A model generated the notes under the pieces. The model searched no databases and was not told where the DNA came from. It saw only the letters and a list, made by a program, of their open reading frames with translations. A stretch of DNA of 64,000 nt from Mageeibacillus sp. UBA6980 (GTDB taxonomy: Bacteria > Bacillota > Clostridia > Saccharofermentanales > Saccharofermentanaceae), in NCBI GenBank assembly GCA_002450095.1, contig DJYK01000019.1:1-64000 (forward strand), given 5' to 3'. Below, one piece after another: positions 34,655-43,325 of this stretch (the stretch's first letter is position 1; each line of letters opens with the position of its first letter). Both the position numbers and the translations under genes were made by a program.

Positions 34655-35998
34655 ATGCTGAAGAAAAGATTGTTAAAAACAGTTGCGGTCATACTTGCGA
34701 CGGCTGTGTTGCCGATATCCTTTATGACCCCCGCGGGCGTAAGGGCGGATGATACTCAGGATTCGGCCGCGATAATAGCGGATGCGCTCGCAGGCGGTGC
34801 TCACAGATGCAATGTTAATGCACCGAGAGCCGGAAATGTCTTTATCCAGCTTATGGGAACTTTTGATTCGTCTTCCAAGGACGCTGTATTAAGTCAGATC
34901 AACAATTACAGACTCGAAGCCTGTCAGAACGGAGTCCCGGATCCGAGAAACCCGGGACGCGGACTTACGATGTCTGATTATGTCCCTCTTACATGGTCCA
35001 GAGGACTTGAAGAGATGGCGATGCTCCGTGCCGCTGAAGCGTCTTATACGAGTTATCATCTTAAGACTACGGGTGAGGACTACACACACAGCAGTTACGA
35101 TGTCGCATCCGCAGGTGAGATCCTGGGATTCTCGGGAAATATAGCCTCCGGACTCTCACAGTGCTACAGCGAGAAGAATGCATGGCAGACTCATAATCCC
35201 AGTGTAAGCAGAAACTACGCTCAGATTATCAATCCGTCATACAGATGCTGCGGTATCTCCGCCTTTAACCGCACAATGGCAGGCGAGTTCTCGAGTCAGA
35301 CAGGGCTCGATGATTCGAAGATCGACGTAACTCAGTATAACTCTCAGCTTTCTGAGATCAATTCCATCTATGTATCGGGAGTTACCGTAACGACGGACAT
35401 AGGTTCGATACTTCTTAATTCGACGACTAAGCTTCACTGTGTCGGAAATATAAGCGTTTTGGGCTATTCCAAGAGATTATCCTACAGCGGGATAAGGATC
35501 CTTCCTACAACATGGTGGACTACTACTCCGGGTTTTACGACAGTGGATCCCGTAGGTAATGCGACAGGTGTCTGCCCGGGAATGGCAGGTATTTGTTTTA
35601 AGATAAACGGAGTGACCAATACGGCAACCGTCCGTGTAAGTGAAGTCTCACCTGTAAGGGACTTCGCAACGAGACTCTATTCGGTAGCTTTGACAAGACA
35701 GCCGGATCAATCCGGCCTTGATTACTGGACCAACCGTCTGGCGAGCCATCAGGTCACAGGAACGCAGGCGGCATACGGATTCTTCTTCAGTCCCGAGTTC
35801 CTGAATGCCAATCTGTCCAATGAGGTGTTTGTTACAAGGCTCTATCAGACCTTCCTCGGAAGAGACCCTGAGGCGGCAGGATATAACTATTGGCTTACCA
35901 GATTGGCGGACGGCGCTTCAAGGACTGAAGTGTTCTACGGATTCTCGGGTTCATCTGAGTTCGCCAGAATCTGTGCTTACGCAGGGATCAATCCCTGA
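34655..35998 (+). CDS. Secreted CAP-like protein with DUF4214 repeats
   Basis: 447 residues from ATG 34655 (MLKKRLLKTVAV), with AAGGTGGTGA just upstream. An N-terminal signal peptide ends near VRADD. The region up to about residue 215 looks like a CAP (SCP/PR-1) domain: LSQINNYRLEA, LTWSRGLEEMAMLRAAEAS, GEIL, and CCGISAF. A middle all-beta region follows. The C-terminus (about 337-447) has two DUF4214 units (DFATRLYSVALTRQPDQSG; TRLYQTFLGRDPEAAG). DUF4214 occurs in secreted and surface proteins. The protein is probably exported; its ligand or substrate is unknown. Confidence 0.8.
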   Translation: MLKKRLLKTVAVILATAVLPISFMTPAGVRADDTQDSAAIIADALAGGAHRCNVNAPRAGNVFIQLMGTFDSSSKDAVLSQINNYRLEACQNGVPDPRNPGRGLTMSDYVPLTWSRGLEEMAMLRAAEASYTSYHLKTTGEDYTHSSYDVASAGEILGFSGNIASGLSQCYSEKNAWQTHNPSVSRNYAQIINPSYRCCGISAFNRTMAGEFSSQTGLDDSKIDVTQYNSQLSEINSIYVSGVTVTTDIGSILLNSTTKLHCVGNISVLGYSKRLSYSGIRILPTTWWTTTPGFTTVDPVGNATGVCPGMAGICFKINGVTNTATVRVSEVSPVRDFATRLYSVALTRQPDQSGLDYWTNRLASHQVTGTQAAYGFFFSPEFLNANLSNEVFVTRLYQTFLGRDPEAAGYNYWLTRLADGASRTEVFYGFSGSSEFARICAYAGINP

Positions 35999-36017
35999 TT
36001 CGAATTTATAACTCATA

Positions 36018-36131
36018 GTGACTCAAAGTGTGACTGATCGTGCGAGTTGGTCAACGTTTCAGTCACTACGAGCCTCTCAGTGACACAAAGTGTGACTGAC
36101 TGTACGAGTTGGTCAACGTTTCAGTCACTAC
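36018..36131 (+). repeat. Two-copy 62-bp direct repeat with internal inverted repeats
   Basis: Copies start at 36018 and 36080 (GTGACTCAAAGTGTGACTGA / GTGACACAAAGTGTGACTGA), and both continue with CGAGTTGGTCAACGTTTCAGTCACTAC. Inside each, GTGACTG and CAGTCAC can form a stem, with GTTGGTCAAC between them. No third direct copy follows, but CACTTTGAGACAC at 36199-36211 is an inverted near-copy of the first 13 bases. Confidence 0.85.
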
Positions 36132-36160
36132 TCGTCAGGCTGAAGAAGATCGACTGCTTT

Positions 36161-36211
36161 GACTGTTGCTGCAACAGTCGGGTGCCTTAGTGAATGTTCA
36201 CTTTGAGACAC
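36161..36211 (+). other. Tandem hairpins downstream of the 62-bp repeat
   Basis: GACTGTTGC-T-GCAACAGTC (36161-36179) is a palindrome with 9-bp arms. GGTG...AGTGAA-TG-TTCACT...CACC (36181-36211) forms a second, interrupted stem. Neither is followed by a U-tract. Together with the 62-bp repeat they fill most of the 262-bp gap before the MntP-ZIP gene. Confidence 0.7.
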
Positions 36212-36243
36212 CCCCTATTTGTCGTGAGAAAAACAGGTCCCGG

Positions 36244-36252
36244 TGTTATAAT
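36244..36252 (+). promoter_or_regulatory. Extended -10 promoter, possibly for a leaderless mRNA
   Basis: TGTTATAAT ends 8 nt before the MntP-ZIP ATG at 36261, so transcription should begin at or within about 2 nt of the start codon. No ribosome binding site is present (CATTAGAT-ATG). Confidence 0.6.
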
Positions 36253-36260
36253 CATTAGAT

Positions 36261-37622
36261 ATGGGAATTGTTGAACTTCTGCTGATCGCCGTAGGCGTCT
36301 CGATGGATGCTTTTGCAGTATCGGTCTGTAAAGGAATCGAGACCAGGAAAGCAAATGCCAAACAGATGCTTCTGTGCGGATTGTGGTTTGGCGGCTTTCA
36401 GGGGCTGATGCCGTTCATAGGATATCTTCTCGGATCCGGATTCGAGTTTATCATCAGTAAGATCGCTCCCGGTCTCGCGTTTATACTTCTTTCGATAATC
36501 GGGATCAATATGCTACGTGAGGCTTTCTCTTCGGAAGAGGAACAGACAAGACCGGGCTTTGATATTAAGTCGATGTTCCTTCTTGCCGTAGCAACCTCCA
36601 TAGACGCACTCGCGGTTGGAATTACTTTTGTGGCGGTTCCGATCAAAGTCTTTAACTTACCTGAGATCATCAATACCGCATTTGCCTGTGCCCTGATCAC
36701 CGTCACCACATTTACGTTTGCCTGTATGGGCGTTAAGATCGGCAATGCTTTCGGTACGAGATATAAATCCGGTGCAGAGGCGGCGGGAGGCTTTGTCCTG
36801 GTATTTATCGGGCTTAAGATAATCCTTGAGTCTTTGGGCGTCATCGATTTTATGAATAACGGGGATGTCCTGTTCGGACTTCTTATTCCCTTTGCAGGCA
36901 CCATACTCGGGTCGGCGCTCGTGTTTGTTGTCGACAGAGAATTCGAAGATTCATTAAAGATGATCCTGACCGGAATGGCCGGAGGGATAATGATGGCGTG
37001 CTCCATGTGGACATTGCTGTATCCTTCGGTGATCCGCGGCAGGATAATGACTGCCGGAGTCGGGTTTATTATCGGAATATTCTTTCAGTATATCCTTGAT
37101 AAGGCGGTCCCTCATACTCATGCGTTTACCAAGGCCGAGGAGGGACCTTCGAGCAATATCAGATATCCGGTCAAGGTCATGCTGTCCGAGATCATCCACC
37201 ATGTGCCCGAAGGCATGGCTATAGGTGTGATGTATGCGGGATTCATTTACGGCGGAGGCGACATAAAGCATACGGCTGCCGTCGCGCTTGCCTTAGGTAT
37301 CGCGATACAGAATATCCCCGAAGGCGCGTTCGTCTCGTCTCCGCTTCGCGCGGGCGGAGAGGAGAAGGGAAAGTCATTTCTCATGGGTGTCGTATCAGGG
37401 ATCATTGAACCGATCCTCGGAATTGCTACCATAATACTCGTGAAGGCGTTTCCTTCGATACTTCTGTCTGTCATGGCCCTTACTTCCGGAGCCATAACGT
37501 TTCTGGTCATAGAGGAGACTATCCCTTCCATGTGCGTAGGAAAACACTCTGATAAGGGAACCTTGTCTTTCGCGGTTTTTTTCTGCCTTATGATGATACT
37601 TACTTTTACGGCGGGAGGTTAA
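36261..37622 (+). CDS. Fusion of MntP-type manganese exporter and ZIP metal transporter
   Basis: 453 residues. Residues 1 to ~195 are a complete MntP (DUF204): two half-repeats each with an Asp in a membrane helix (GVSMDAFAVSVCKG; ATSIDALAVGITF). From ~200 to the end is a ZIP-family transporter starting LLIPFAGTILGSALVF, with metal-site helices MLSEIIHHVPEGMAIGV and IQNIPEGAF. MntP domains export Mn(II); ZIP proteins usually move Zn, Fe or Mn into the cytoplasm. The frame is continuous with no internal start evident. About 14 membrane spans are expected. The RES gene begins 2 bp after its stop. Confidence 0.88.
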   Translation: MGIVELLLIAVGVSMDAFAVSVCKGIETRKANAKQMLLCGLWFGGFQGLMPFIGYLLGSGFEFIISKIAPGLAFILLSIIGINMLREAFSSEEEQTRPGFDIKSMFLLAVATSIDALAVGITFVAVPIKVFNLPEIINTAFACALITVTTFTFACMGVKIGNAFGTRYKSGAEAAGGFVLVFIGLKIILESLGVIDFMNNGDVLFGLLIPFAGTILGSALVFVVDREFEDSLKMILTGMAGGIMMACSMWTLLYPSVIRGRIMTAGVGFIIGIFFQYILDKAVPHTHAFTKAEEGPSSNIRYPVKVMLSEIIHHVPEGMAIGVMYAGFIYGGGDIKHTAAVALALGIAIQNIPEGAFVSSPLRAGGEEKGKSFLMGVVSGIIEPILGIATIILVKAFPSILLSVMALTSGAITFLVIEETIPSMCVGKHSDKGTLSFAVFFCLMMILTFTAGG

Positions 37623-37623
37623 T

Positions 37624-38772
37624 GTGACACGATCGGACAGCTTTTGCTGTAATTACTGCTTCAACCCCAAAAGAGACAGGTTCCACGCCTTTATCAGGCA
37701 GAACGGATTCGAGTCAACGGACGTGTGCCCTTACTGCAAAAGGACCGACGGGATCAAAATAGATACTGCGGTCCTCGGGACCTTCATCAAGCAGGGCATT
37801 GACAGGGCATATGACGAACCGGGTGAATCTTCCGATAACTTATCCGTGTTCGAGATCTTAAATGACAGGGTAATCCTCTTTGAATGGGAGAATCACAGGG
37901 AACACGATCTTACTTCCGAGCTGTTCAGGGACATTTGTGATGTCGATAAAAAATCATTCAAAGTCAAGCTCGAGTCCGAAGGCGATGATGAGGAACAGTA
38001 CCGCATATGGAGGAACTTCGAGCACGATTGCAAATACTTTAACAGGTTCTTTGATCTGACTCCGAGAGGCGCGGGCAAGACCAACAGAAGGACCGATATG
38101 CTTGCAAAGCTCTATGATACCTGTATCAAGAACCTTAAAGAGGAGATAGAACCCGGGACCGAACTGTTCCGCGCGAGAGTCATCGATTCCAAGCTTAAAA
38201 GGGGACGTGATTACAATCTCGATGAAGTTTCCATAGGTCCTGCGGATAAGAGCAACTCACAGTCGGGAAGGATGAACCCCGAAGGGATCTCATATTTCTA
38301 TGTCGCCGAGGACGAAGCGACGGCACTTAAGGAAGGCAGACTTCGTGCGAACGAGCGGGTCCTCATAGGCAGGTTTAAGACTATAAGGGAGCTTACAGTC
38401 ATCGACTGGACAAAAGCGAATATATACGAGAAAGCCGTAGATATCTTCTCACCGAAGTATTCCCCGAAGATGGCGGTATATCAGGACTTCCTTCGAAGAT
38501 TTGCCATCGAGGTCGGAAAGCCCAACGAGACTGAGAAGACCATCGAGTATGTAGCCACACAATTGGTCGCGGAGTACGTCAGGGGGTACGGTTATGACGG
38601 GATTAAGTACGACAGTGCCGTCGGGAACGGCTATGACGTGGTATTCTTCTACGGCCCCGAGATCACTCCCGAGAGCGGTGACTTTAACGTACTGCCGAAG
38701 TATACTGATATAGCGGAACTTACCGATGTGCGTGAGTATAAGATTAAGATCGAGTATTTCCTTGAACCATAA
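37624..38772 (+). CDS. RES-domain protein with N-terminal Cys motifs
   Basis: 382 residues. The N-terminus has CCNYC and CPYC, likely a zinc-binding site. The C-terminal RES domain begins near ELFRARVIDSK and includes SQSGRMNPEGISYFYVAEDEATAL, IGRFKT and a later YDGIKYDSAVGNG. RES domains in toxin-antitoxin pairs degrade NAD+. Here there is no Xre-type antitoxin gene beside it; long RES proteins with N-terminal extensions may be something else. GTG start with GGGAGG upstream, 1 bp after the MntP-ZIP stop, so the two are coupled. Confidence 0.8.
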   Translation: MTRSDSFCCNYCFNPKRDRFHAFIRQNGFESTDVCPYCKRTDGIKIDTAVLGTFIKQGIDRAYDEPGESSDNLSVFEILNDRVILFEWENHREHDLTSELFRDICDVDKKSFKVKLESEGDDEEQYRIWRNFEHDCKYFNRFFDLTPRGAGKTNRRTDMLAKLYDTCIKNLKEEIEPGTELFRARVIDSKLKRGRDYNLDEVSIGPADKSNSQSGRMNPEGISYFYVAEDEATALKEGRLRANERVLIGRFKTIRELTVIDWTKANIYEKAVDIFSPKYSPKMAVYQDFLRRFAIEVGKPNETEKTIEYVATQLVAEYVRGYGYDGIKYDSAVGNGYDVVFFYGPEITPESGDFNVLPKYTDIAELTDVREYKIKIEYFLEP

Positions 38773-38789
38773 ATACGGAGGATGATGTT

Positions 38790-39893
38790 ATGAATGTAAA
38801 GATCGAGAAACTGGTCAAGCGTTTCCCAGGAAGGGATAAGAATTCCCCGGGTGTAACTGCGGTTGATAACTTTGACCTGGACATACCCGACGGTAAGCTG
38901 GTGTGTCTTCTGGGCCCTTCCGGATGCGGCAAGAGTACGCTTCTATACATGATCTGCGGCCTCGAGACTCCCACATCGGGAAAGATATATTTCGGTGAGG
39001 ATGACATGACTGATGTTCCTCCGGAAAAGCGAGGCGTCGGACTCGTATTCCAGAACTACGCGTTATATCCGCACCTTACGGTAAGGCAGATAATCAAGTT
39101 CCCCCTCGAGAATGTCAAAGGTGAAGCGAGATTATCCAAAGAAGAGATGGAGAAGAAAGCCCTCGAAGCGGCAAAGCTCGTTCAGATCGAGAATCTCATG
39201 GACAGAAAGCCGGGTCAGATGAGCGGCGGACAGCAGCAGAGAGTCGCTATAGCGAGGGCGCTCGTAAAGATGCCGAATGTTCTTCTGATGGATGAGCCCT
39301 TGTCCAACCTCGATGCGAGATTGAGACTTCAGACAAGAGAAGAGATAAGAAGAATTCAGAGGGAGACCGGGATCACAACAGTATTCGTAACTCACGATCA
39401 GGAAGAGGCCATGAGTATCTCGGATATGATAGTCGTAATGAAGAACGGTGTTCTCCATCAGATGGGAAAGCCCCAGCAAGTCTATGATGATCCCGTTAAT
39501 CTCTTTGTCGCAAGCTTCCTCGGAACTCCCAAGATCAACATATTCGAAGGTGAGGTAAAGGGCGGTGCCCTCTACATAGGAGAAGGCGATAAGGGTCAGA
39601 GAGTTCTTGATGTTAAGGGTGTTGATGACCGCAAGGTCTGGGTCGGAGTAAGACCTGAAGGCTTTGAAGTGTCCGAGAACGGCGCTCTTACATGTTCCCT
39701 TAAGGGTATTGATGTAATGGGAAGGGATATCAGCGTTGTTTGCAACAACCCCGCCTCCGGCGAAGTAATACGCGCGATCATCAGCGCAGAGAATGAAGTG
39801 GACGAGTCAGGTAAGGAAGTCAGATTCGATCTTAAGCCCCATAAGACATTCCTCTTTGACAAAGAGACGGAAGAGAGGTTGAGGTTCACATGA
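38790..39893 (+). CDS. Sugar ABC transporter ATPase (MsmK/UgpC type)
   Basis: 367 residues. NBD with Walker A GPSGCGKST, Q-loop FQNYALYPHLTV, signature MSGGQQQRVAIARAL, Walker B VLLMDEPLSNLDARLR and switch VTHDQEEAMS; then the C-terminal TOBE/regulatory domain of carbohydrate importers (WVGVRPEGFEV). It energises the two permeases that follow and is the first gene of the cluster. An ACGGAGG site precedes the ATG. ATGA overlap with the first permease. Confidence 0.93.
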   Translation: MNVKIEKLVKRFPGRDKNSPGVTAVDNFDLDIPDGKLVCLLGPSGCGKSTLLYMICGLETPTSGKIYFGEDDMTDVPPEKRGVGLVFQNYALYPHLTVRQIIKFPLENVKGEARLSKEEMEKKALEAAKLVQIENLMDRKPGQMSGGQQQRVAIARALVKMPNVLLMDEPLSNLDARLRLQTREEIRRIQRETGITTVFVTHDQEEAMSISDMIVVMKNGVLHQMGKPQQVYDDPVNLFVASFLGTPKINIFEGEVKGGALYIGEGDKGQRVLDVKGVDDRKVWVGVRPEGFEVSENGALTCSLKGIDVMGRDISVVCNNPASGEVIRAIISAENEVDESGKEVRFDLKPHKTFLFDKETEERLRFT

Positions 39894-40813
39894 GCAAGAA
39901 AACCTTAAGCGGAGTTAACAGTACGGCGACGAATATCAGGGGATGGGTATATCTTCTGCCGGCTTTACTGTTCCTTGTAGCGTTCATGGTCTATCCTTTG
40001 ATCGACGTATTCATATATTCGTTTCAGGAAGGTTATAATTCCGCATCCCAGACATCGTTCGGAACCGGATTTTATAACTATATGTATGTCCTTCGCGATC
40101 CCTATTTCCTTAAGGCCGTAAAGAACACATTTATCCTTGTTATGATCACGGTCCCGATATCGACGATATTGTCGCTTCTTATCGCATTGGGATTGAATTC
40201 GATAAGTGCCCTGAAGCAACTGTTCCAGACCGTCTTCTTCCTGCCGTATGTAACAAATACGCTTGCGGTAGGTCTTGTGTTCATGATCTTATTCAGAAAG
40301 ACGCCCTATACCGATGGTCTGGTGAATCTTATCATCGGCAAGTTCGGTATAAGCCCAATTGATTTTATCGACGGACCTTACTGGGCGAAGATGCTCGTGT
40401 TATCCGTCTATGTTATCTGGATAGTCATGCCGTTTAAGATCCTGATATTGACCTCGGCGCTGGCATCTGTCCCTAAAGTCTATTATCAGTCGGCTCGAAT
40501 AGACGGTACTTCCTCGTGGAGGATGTTCTGGAGGATAACTCTTCCAATGATCTCTCCCATGATCGTTTACCTCGTTATCACCGGATTTATCGGTGCATTC
40601 AAGGCTTATTCCGATGCGGTCGCCATATTCGGTATCAACCTTAATGCCGCCGGAATGAATACCATCGTAGGATACGTTTACGACATGCTCTACGGAGACG
40701 GCGGAGGATATCCTTCATATGCTTCCGCTGCCGCGATCATACTTTTCGCGATAGTTCTTACGATAACCGTTATCAATCTCATGGTAAGCCGGAAGGCTTC
40801 CGTTGAAACATAA
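39890..40813 (+). CDS. Sugar ABC transporter permease 1
   Basis: 307 residues, six expected membrane spans, MalF/UgpA type. It begins with a TM1 motif, YLLPALLFLVAFMVYPLIDVFIYSF. The EAA loop is YYQSARIDGTSSWRMFWRITLPMISP. ATG overlaps the ATPase stop; ends 10 bp before the second permease. Confidence 0.93.
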   Translation: MSKKTLSGVNSTATNIRGWVYLLPALLFLVAFMVYPLIDVFIYSFQEGYNSASQTSFGTGFYNYMYVLRDPYFLKAVKNTFILVMITVPISTILSLLIALGLNSISALKQLFQTVFFLPYVTNTLAVGLVFMILFRKTPYTDGLVNLIIGKFGISPIDFIDGPYWAKMLVLSVYVIWIVMPFKILILTSALASVPKVYYQSARIDGTSSWRMFWRITLPMISPMIVYLVITGFIGAFKAYSDAVAIFGINLNAAGMNTIVGYVYDMLYGDGGGYPSYASAAAIILFAIVLTITVINLMVSRKASVET

Positions 40814-40823
40814 GGAGGAAGAC

Positions 40824-41648
40824 ATGAAACTTAAAAAGGGAATAATCCATTTCTTCCTCTCGATATGGGCTGTTGTCGTTCTGTTCCCGTTCTACTGGAT
40901 GGTGCTGTCAAGTATCAAGAGCTACGCATCCTACGCAGGGGAGAGGATACCGAAGTTCTATGCCGTCAATCCGACGTTCGAGAACTATGTATCGGCATTC
41001 ACCGCGGTGCCTCTGGCGAAGTATTTTGCCAATACACTTATCTTTACGCTCGCGACCACCGCTCTGATGGTTATCGTGATCATCTTTTCCGCTTACGCAT
41101 TTGCAAGGATCGATTTCAAGGGCAGGAATCTACTCTTTGTCGGTTTCCTCGCGCTTATGATGATCCCGAATGAGCTCGTGGTTATCACCAACTTTGTAAC
41201 GATAACGGATCTTGACCTGCGTAACAGCTTTTTGGGACTTATACTTCCTTCGGTTACGTCGGTGTTTTACATCTATCTTCTTAAGCAGAACTTCGAACAG
41301 GTCCCGGATGAGCTTTATTATGCCGCCAAGGTGGACGGCACCTCCGACCTTAAGTATCTGTTTAAGGTAATGGTCCCGATCTGCCGACCGACGATAATCA
41401 CCGTTATAATCCTTAAAGTCATAGAGTGTTGGAACTCCTATGTGTGGCCGAGGCTCATTACGGACGATCCTAATTATTACCTCGTAAGTAACGGTATCCA
41501 GGAGATAAGGGAAAACGGCTTCGGCAGGGATAACATCCCCGCGATGATGGCTGCGGTCGTGGCCGTATCCGTGCCGCTTATCATTCTGTTCCTCATCTTC
41601 AGGAAAAAAATCATGGCAGGAGTATCAAGGGAGGGTATCAAAGGATGA
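40824..41648 (+). CDS. Sugar ABC transporter permease 2
   Basis: 274 residues, six spans, MalG/UgpE type. The EAA loop is YYAAKVDGTSDLKYLFKVMVPICRP. I chose ATG 40824 (MKLKKGIIHFF), which has AAGGAGG directly upstream; an in-frame TTG at 40803 would lie before that site. It overlaps the binding-protein gene (ATGA). Confidence 0.93.
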   Translation: MKLKKGIIHFFLSIWAVVVLFPFYWMVLSSIKSYASYAGERIPKFYAVNPTFENYVSAFTAVPLAKYFANTLIFTLATTALMVIVIIFSAYAFARIDFKGRNLLFVGFLALMMIPNELVVITNFVTITDLDLRNSFLGLILPSVTSVFYIYLLKQNFEQVPDELYYAAKVDGTSDLKYLFKVMVPICRPTIITVIILKVIECWNSYVWPRLITDDPNYYLVSNGIQEIRENGFGRDNIPAMMAAVVAVSVPLIILFLIFRKKIMAGVSREGIKG

Positions 41649-43234
41649 GTGCGCTTCGTAAATTATTGACCGGTGTCCTTACAGGTTCCTTGCTGTTGTC
41701 GTCCCTGGCCTTAACATCTTGCCACGGAAGGACTTTGAGAAATGAGTTCACGGTACCTTCCGAGTTTGATACGGAAAGGCAGTTCGAGATAACGTTCTGG
41801 GCGAAGAACGATACCAATATCAATCAGACCAGGATATATAATCAGGCGATCGAGGAATTCGAGAAATTGTATCCGAATATCCATGTAAATATCAGGCTCT
41901 ATACCGATTACAACAAGATCTATAATGACGTTATCACGAATATTGCGACTGATACTACGCCGAACGTCTGTATCACTTATCCCGATCATATCGCTACATA
42001 TATATCCGGCAATAACACCGTGGTCCCGCTCGACAGTCTGTTTACCGATGCCCGCTACGGTCTCGGAGGGTCTGAGATCAGATTCGACTCGCCGACCGTA
42101 GACGAGATAGTCCCCGAATTCTTAAATGAATGTAAGATAGGTGATACTCATTACTGTGTTCCGTACATGAGATCCACGGAAGCTCTTTATATCAACAAGA
42201 CATTTGTTGAGGCTTTGGGATATGAAGTCCCGGATATCGTGACATGGGACTATATCTGGGAAGTGAGCAACGCCGCGACAGCGAAGAATCCTGACGGTAC
42301 ATATGCGGTTAACGGGCAGGATGTAATGATCCCTTTTATCTATAAGTCATCTGACAATATGATGATAACGATGCTGCGGCAACTGGATGCGGGATACTCG
42401 GACAGCGCAGGGAATATAGAGATATTCAATCCCGATACGACGTCCGTCCTCTATAAGATTGCCGAGGAGGTGTCTTACGGTGCTTTCTCAACGTTTACGG
42501 TATCGGGATATCCCGGCAACTTCCTGAACGCCGGTCAGTGTATCTTTGCCGTCGATTCGACGGCAGGCTCCACGTGGATGGGTTCCGATGCTCCTCTGTC
42601 GGATATTCATGAGAATGAGGTCGTCGAGTTCGAGACGGCGGTAAGACCTGTTCCCCAGTTTGATCCCGGTGACCCCCGGATGATCTCGCAGGGACCTTCA
42701 GTCTGTGTCTTTAACAAAGAGGATCCGCAGGAGGTCCTGGCTTCGTGGATATTCGCTCAGTATCTTCTGTCCAACGATGTGCAGATCCCGTATTCGGAAA
42801 CTGAAGGTTATGTGCCGGTTACTTTAAGAGCACAGCAGTCTTCTGATTATCAGTCGTACCTTAACGATCCCGATCAGTATGATGTAAAGATCGCCGTGAC
42901 ACGTATGCTGCTCGATAATATCGACCACACTTTCGTTACGCCGGTGTTTAACGGTTCCACTTCTTTACGTAATGCCGCTTCTTCTCTCGTTGACAACGTG
43001 GTCAAGTCGGTAAGAAGAAGAGAGACCGTTGACGATGCATACATCGAACATCTGTATGATGAGGTAACGGCACTGTACAGGCTCGACCAGCTTTCCGGAA
43101 GTAAGGACAGCCGTGCCGATCTGGGGCCCATGCCTTTGGAGTCGAAGTTCCTTCTCGGCTCTCTTGGTGTAGTTTGGATAGGAATAGGAGCGTATTTTCT
43201 TTCGAATTTGGTCAAAAAGCGGAAAAATGATTGA
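41645..43234 (+). CDS. Sugar ABC transporter, substrate-binding lipoprotein
   Basis: 529 residues of the family-1 solute-binding type. Lipobox LALTSC places the lipid on Cys26. ITFWAKNDTNINQTRIYNQAIEEFEKLYPNI is the typical start, and TTPNVCITYPDHIATYI the inner motif. The C-terminus has an extra hydrophobic stretch (about 503-523, FLLGSLGVVWIGIGAYFL) followed by KKRKND, a second membrane anchor, which is unusual. It is last in the cluster, after the permeases. The carbohydrate substrate is unknown; glycerol-3-phosphate or oligosaccharide are alternatives. Confidence 0.88.
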   Translation: MSALRKLLTGVLTGSLLLSSLALTSCHGRTLRNEFTVPSEFDTERQFEITFWAKNDTNINQTRIYNQAIEEFEKLYPNIHVNIRLYTDYNKIYNDVITNIATDTTPNVCITYPDHIATYISGNNTVVPLDSLFTDARYGLGGSEIRFDSPTVDEIVPEFLNECKIGDTHYCVPYMRSTEALYINKTFVEALGYEVPDIVTWDYIWEVSNAATAKNPDGTYAVNGQDVMIPFIYKSSDNMMITMLRQLDAGYSDSAGNIEIFNPDTTSVLYKIAEEVSYGAFSTFTVSGYPGNFLNAGQCIFAVDSTAGSTWMGSDAPLSDIHENEVVEFETAVRPVPQFDPGDPRMISQGPSVCVFNKEDPQEVLASWIFAQYLLSNDVQIPYSETEGYVPVTLRAQQSSDYQSYLNDPDQYDVKIAVTRMLLDNIDHTFVTPVFNGSTSLRNAASSLVDNVVKSVRRRETVDDAYIEHLYDEVTALYRLDQLSGSKDSRADLGPMPLESKFLLGSLGVVWIGIGAYFLSNLVKKRKND

Positions 43235-43257
43235 ATTAATGTATCTGCTCCTTTATT

Positions 43258-43266
43258 TGTTATAAT
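43258..43266 (+). promoter_or_regulatory. Extended -10 promoter for the OB-like lipoprotein gene
   Basis: TGTTATAAT, 60 bp before the ATG. The leader can fold by TTAACGG/CCGTTAA (about 43278 and 43306) before the AGAAGGG ribosome binding site. Confidence 0.5.
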
Positions 43267-43325
43267 AGCGTTGAATTTAACGGGCTTGAAACTATATTAA
43301 TGTCCGTTAAGAAAGAAGGGTTAAA

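Noticed and set aside
36018..36131. Possible CRISPR array
   Set aside because: Only two units with a ~52-bp conserved core and ~10-bp gaps. No cas genes and no spacer-sized variable segments.
36132..36260. yybP-ykoY manganese riboswitch before the MntP domain
   Set aside because: The hairpins present do not match its conserved loops, and the promoter lies right next to the ATG.
37624..38772. Classical RES-Xre toxin-antitoxin pair
   Set aside because: No small Xre/COG5642-type gene is adjacent on either strand. The neighbours are transporters.
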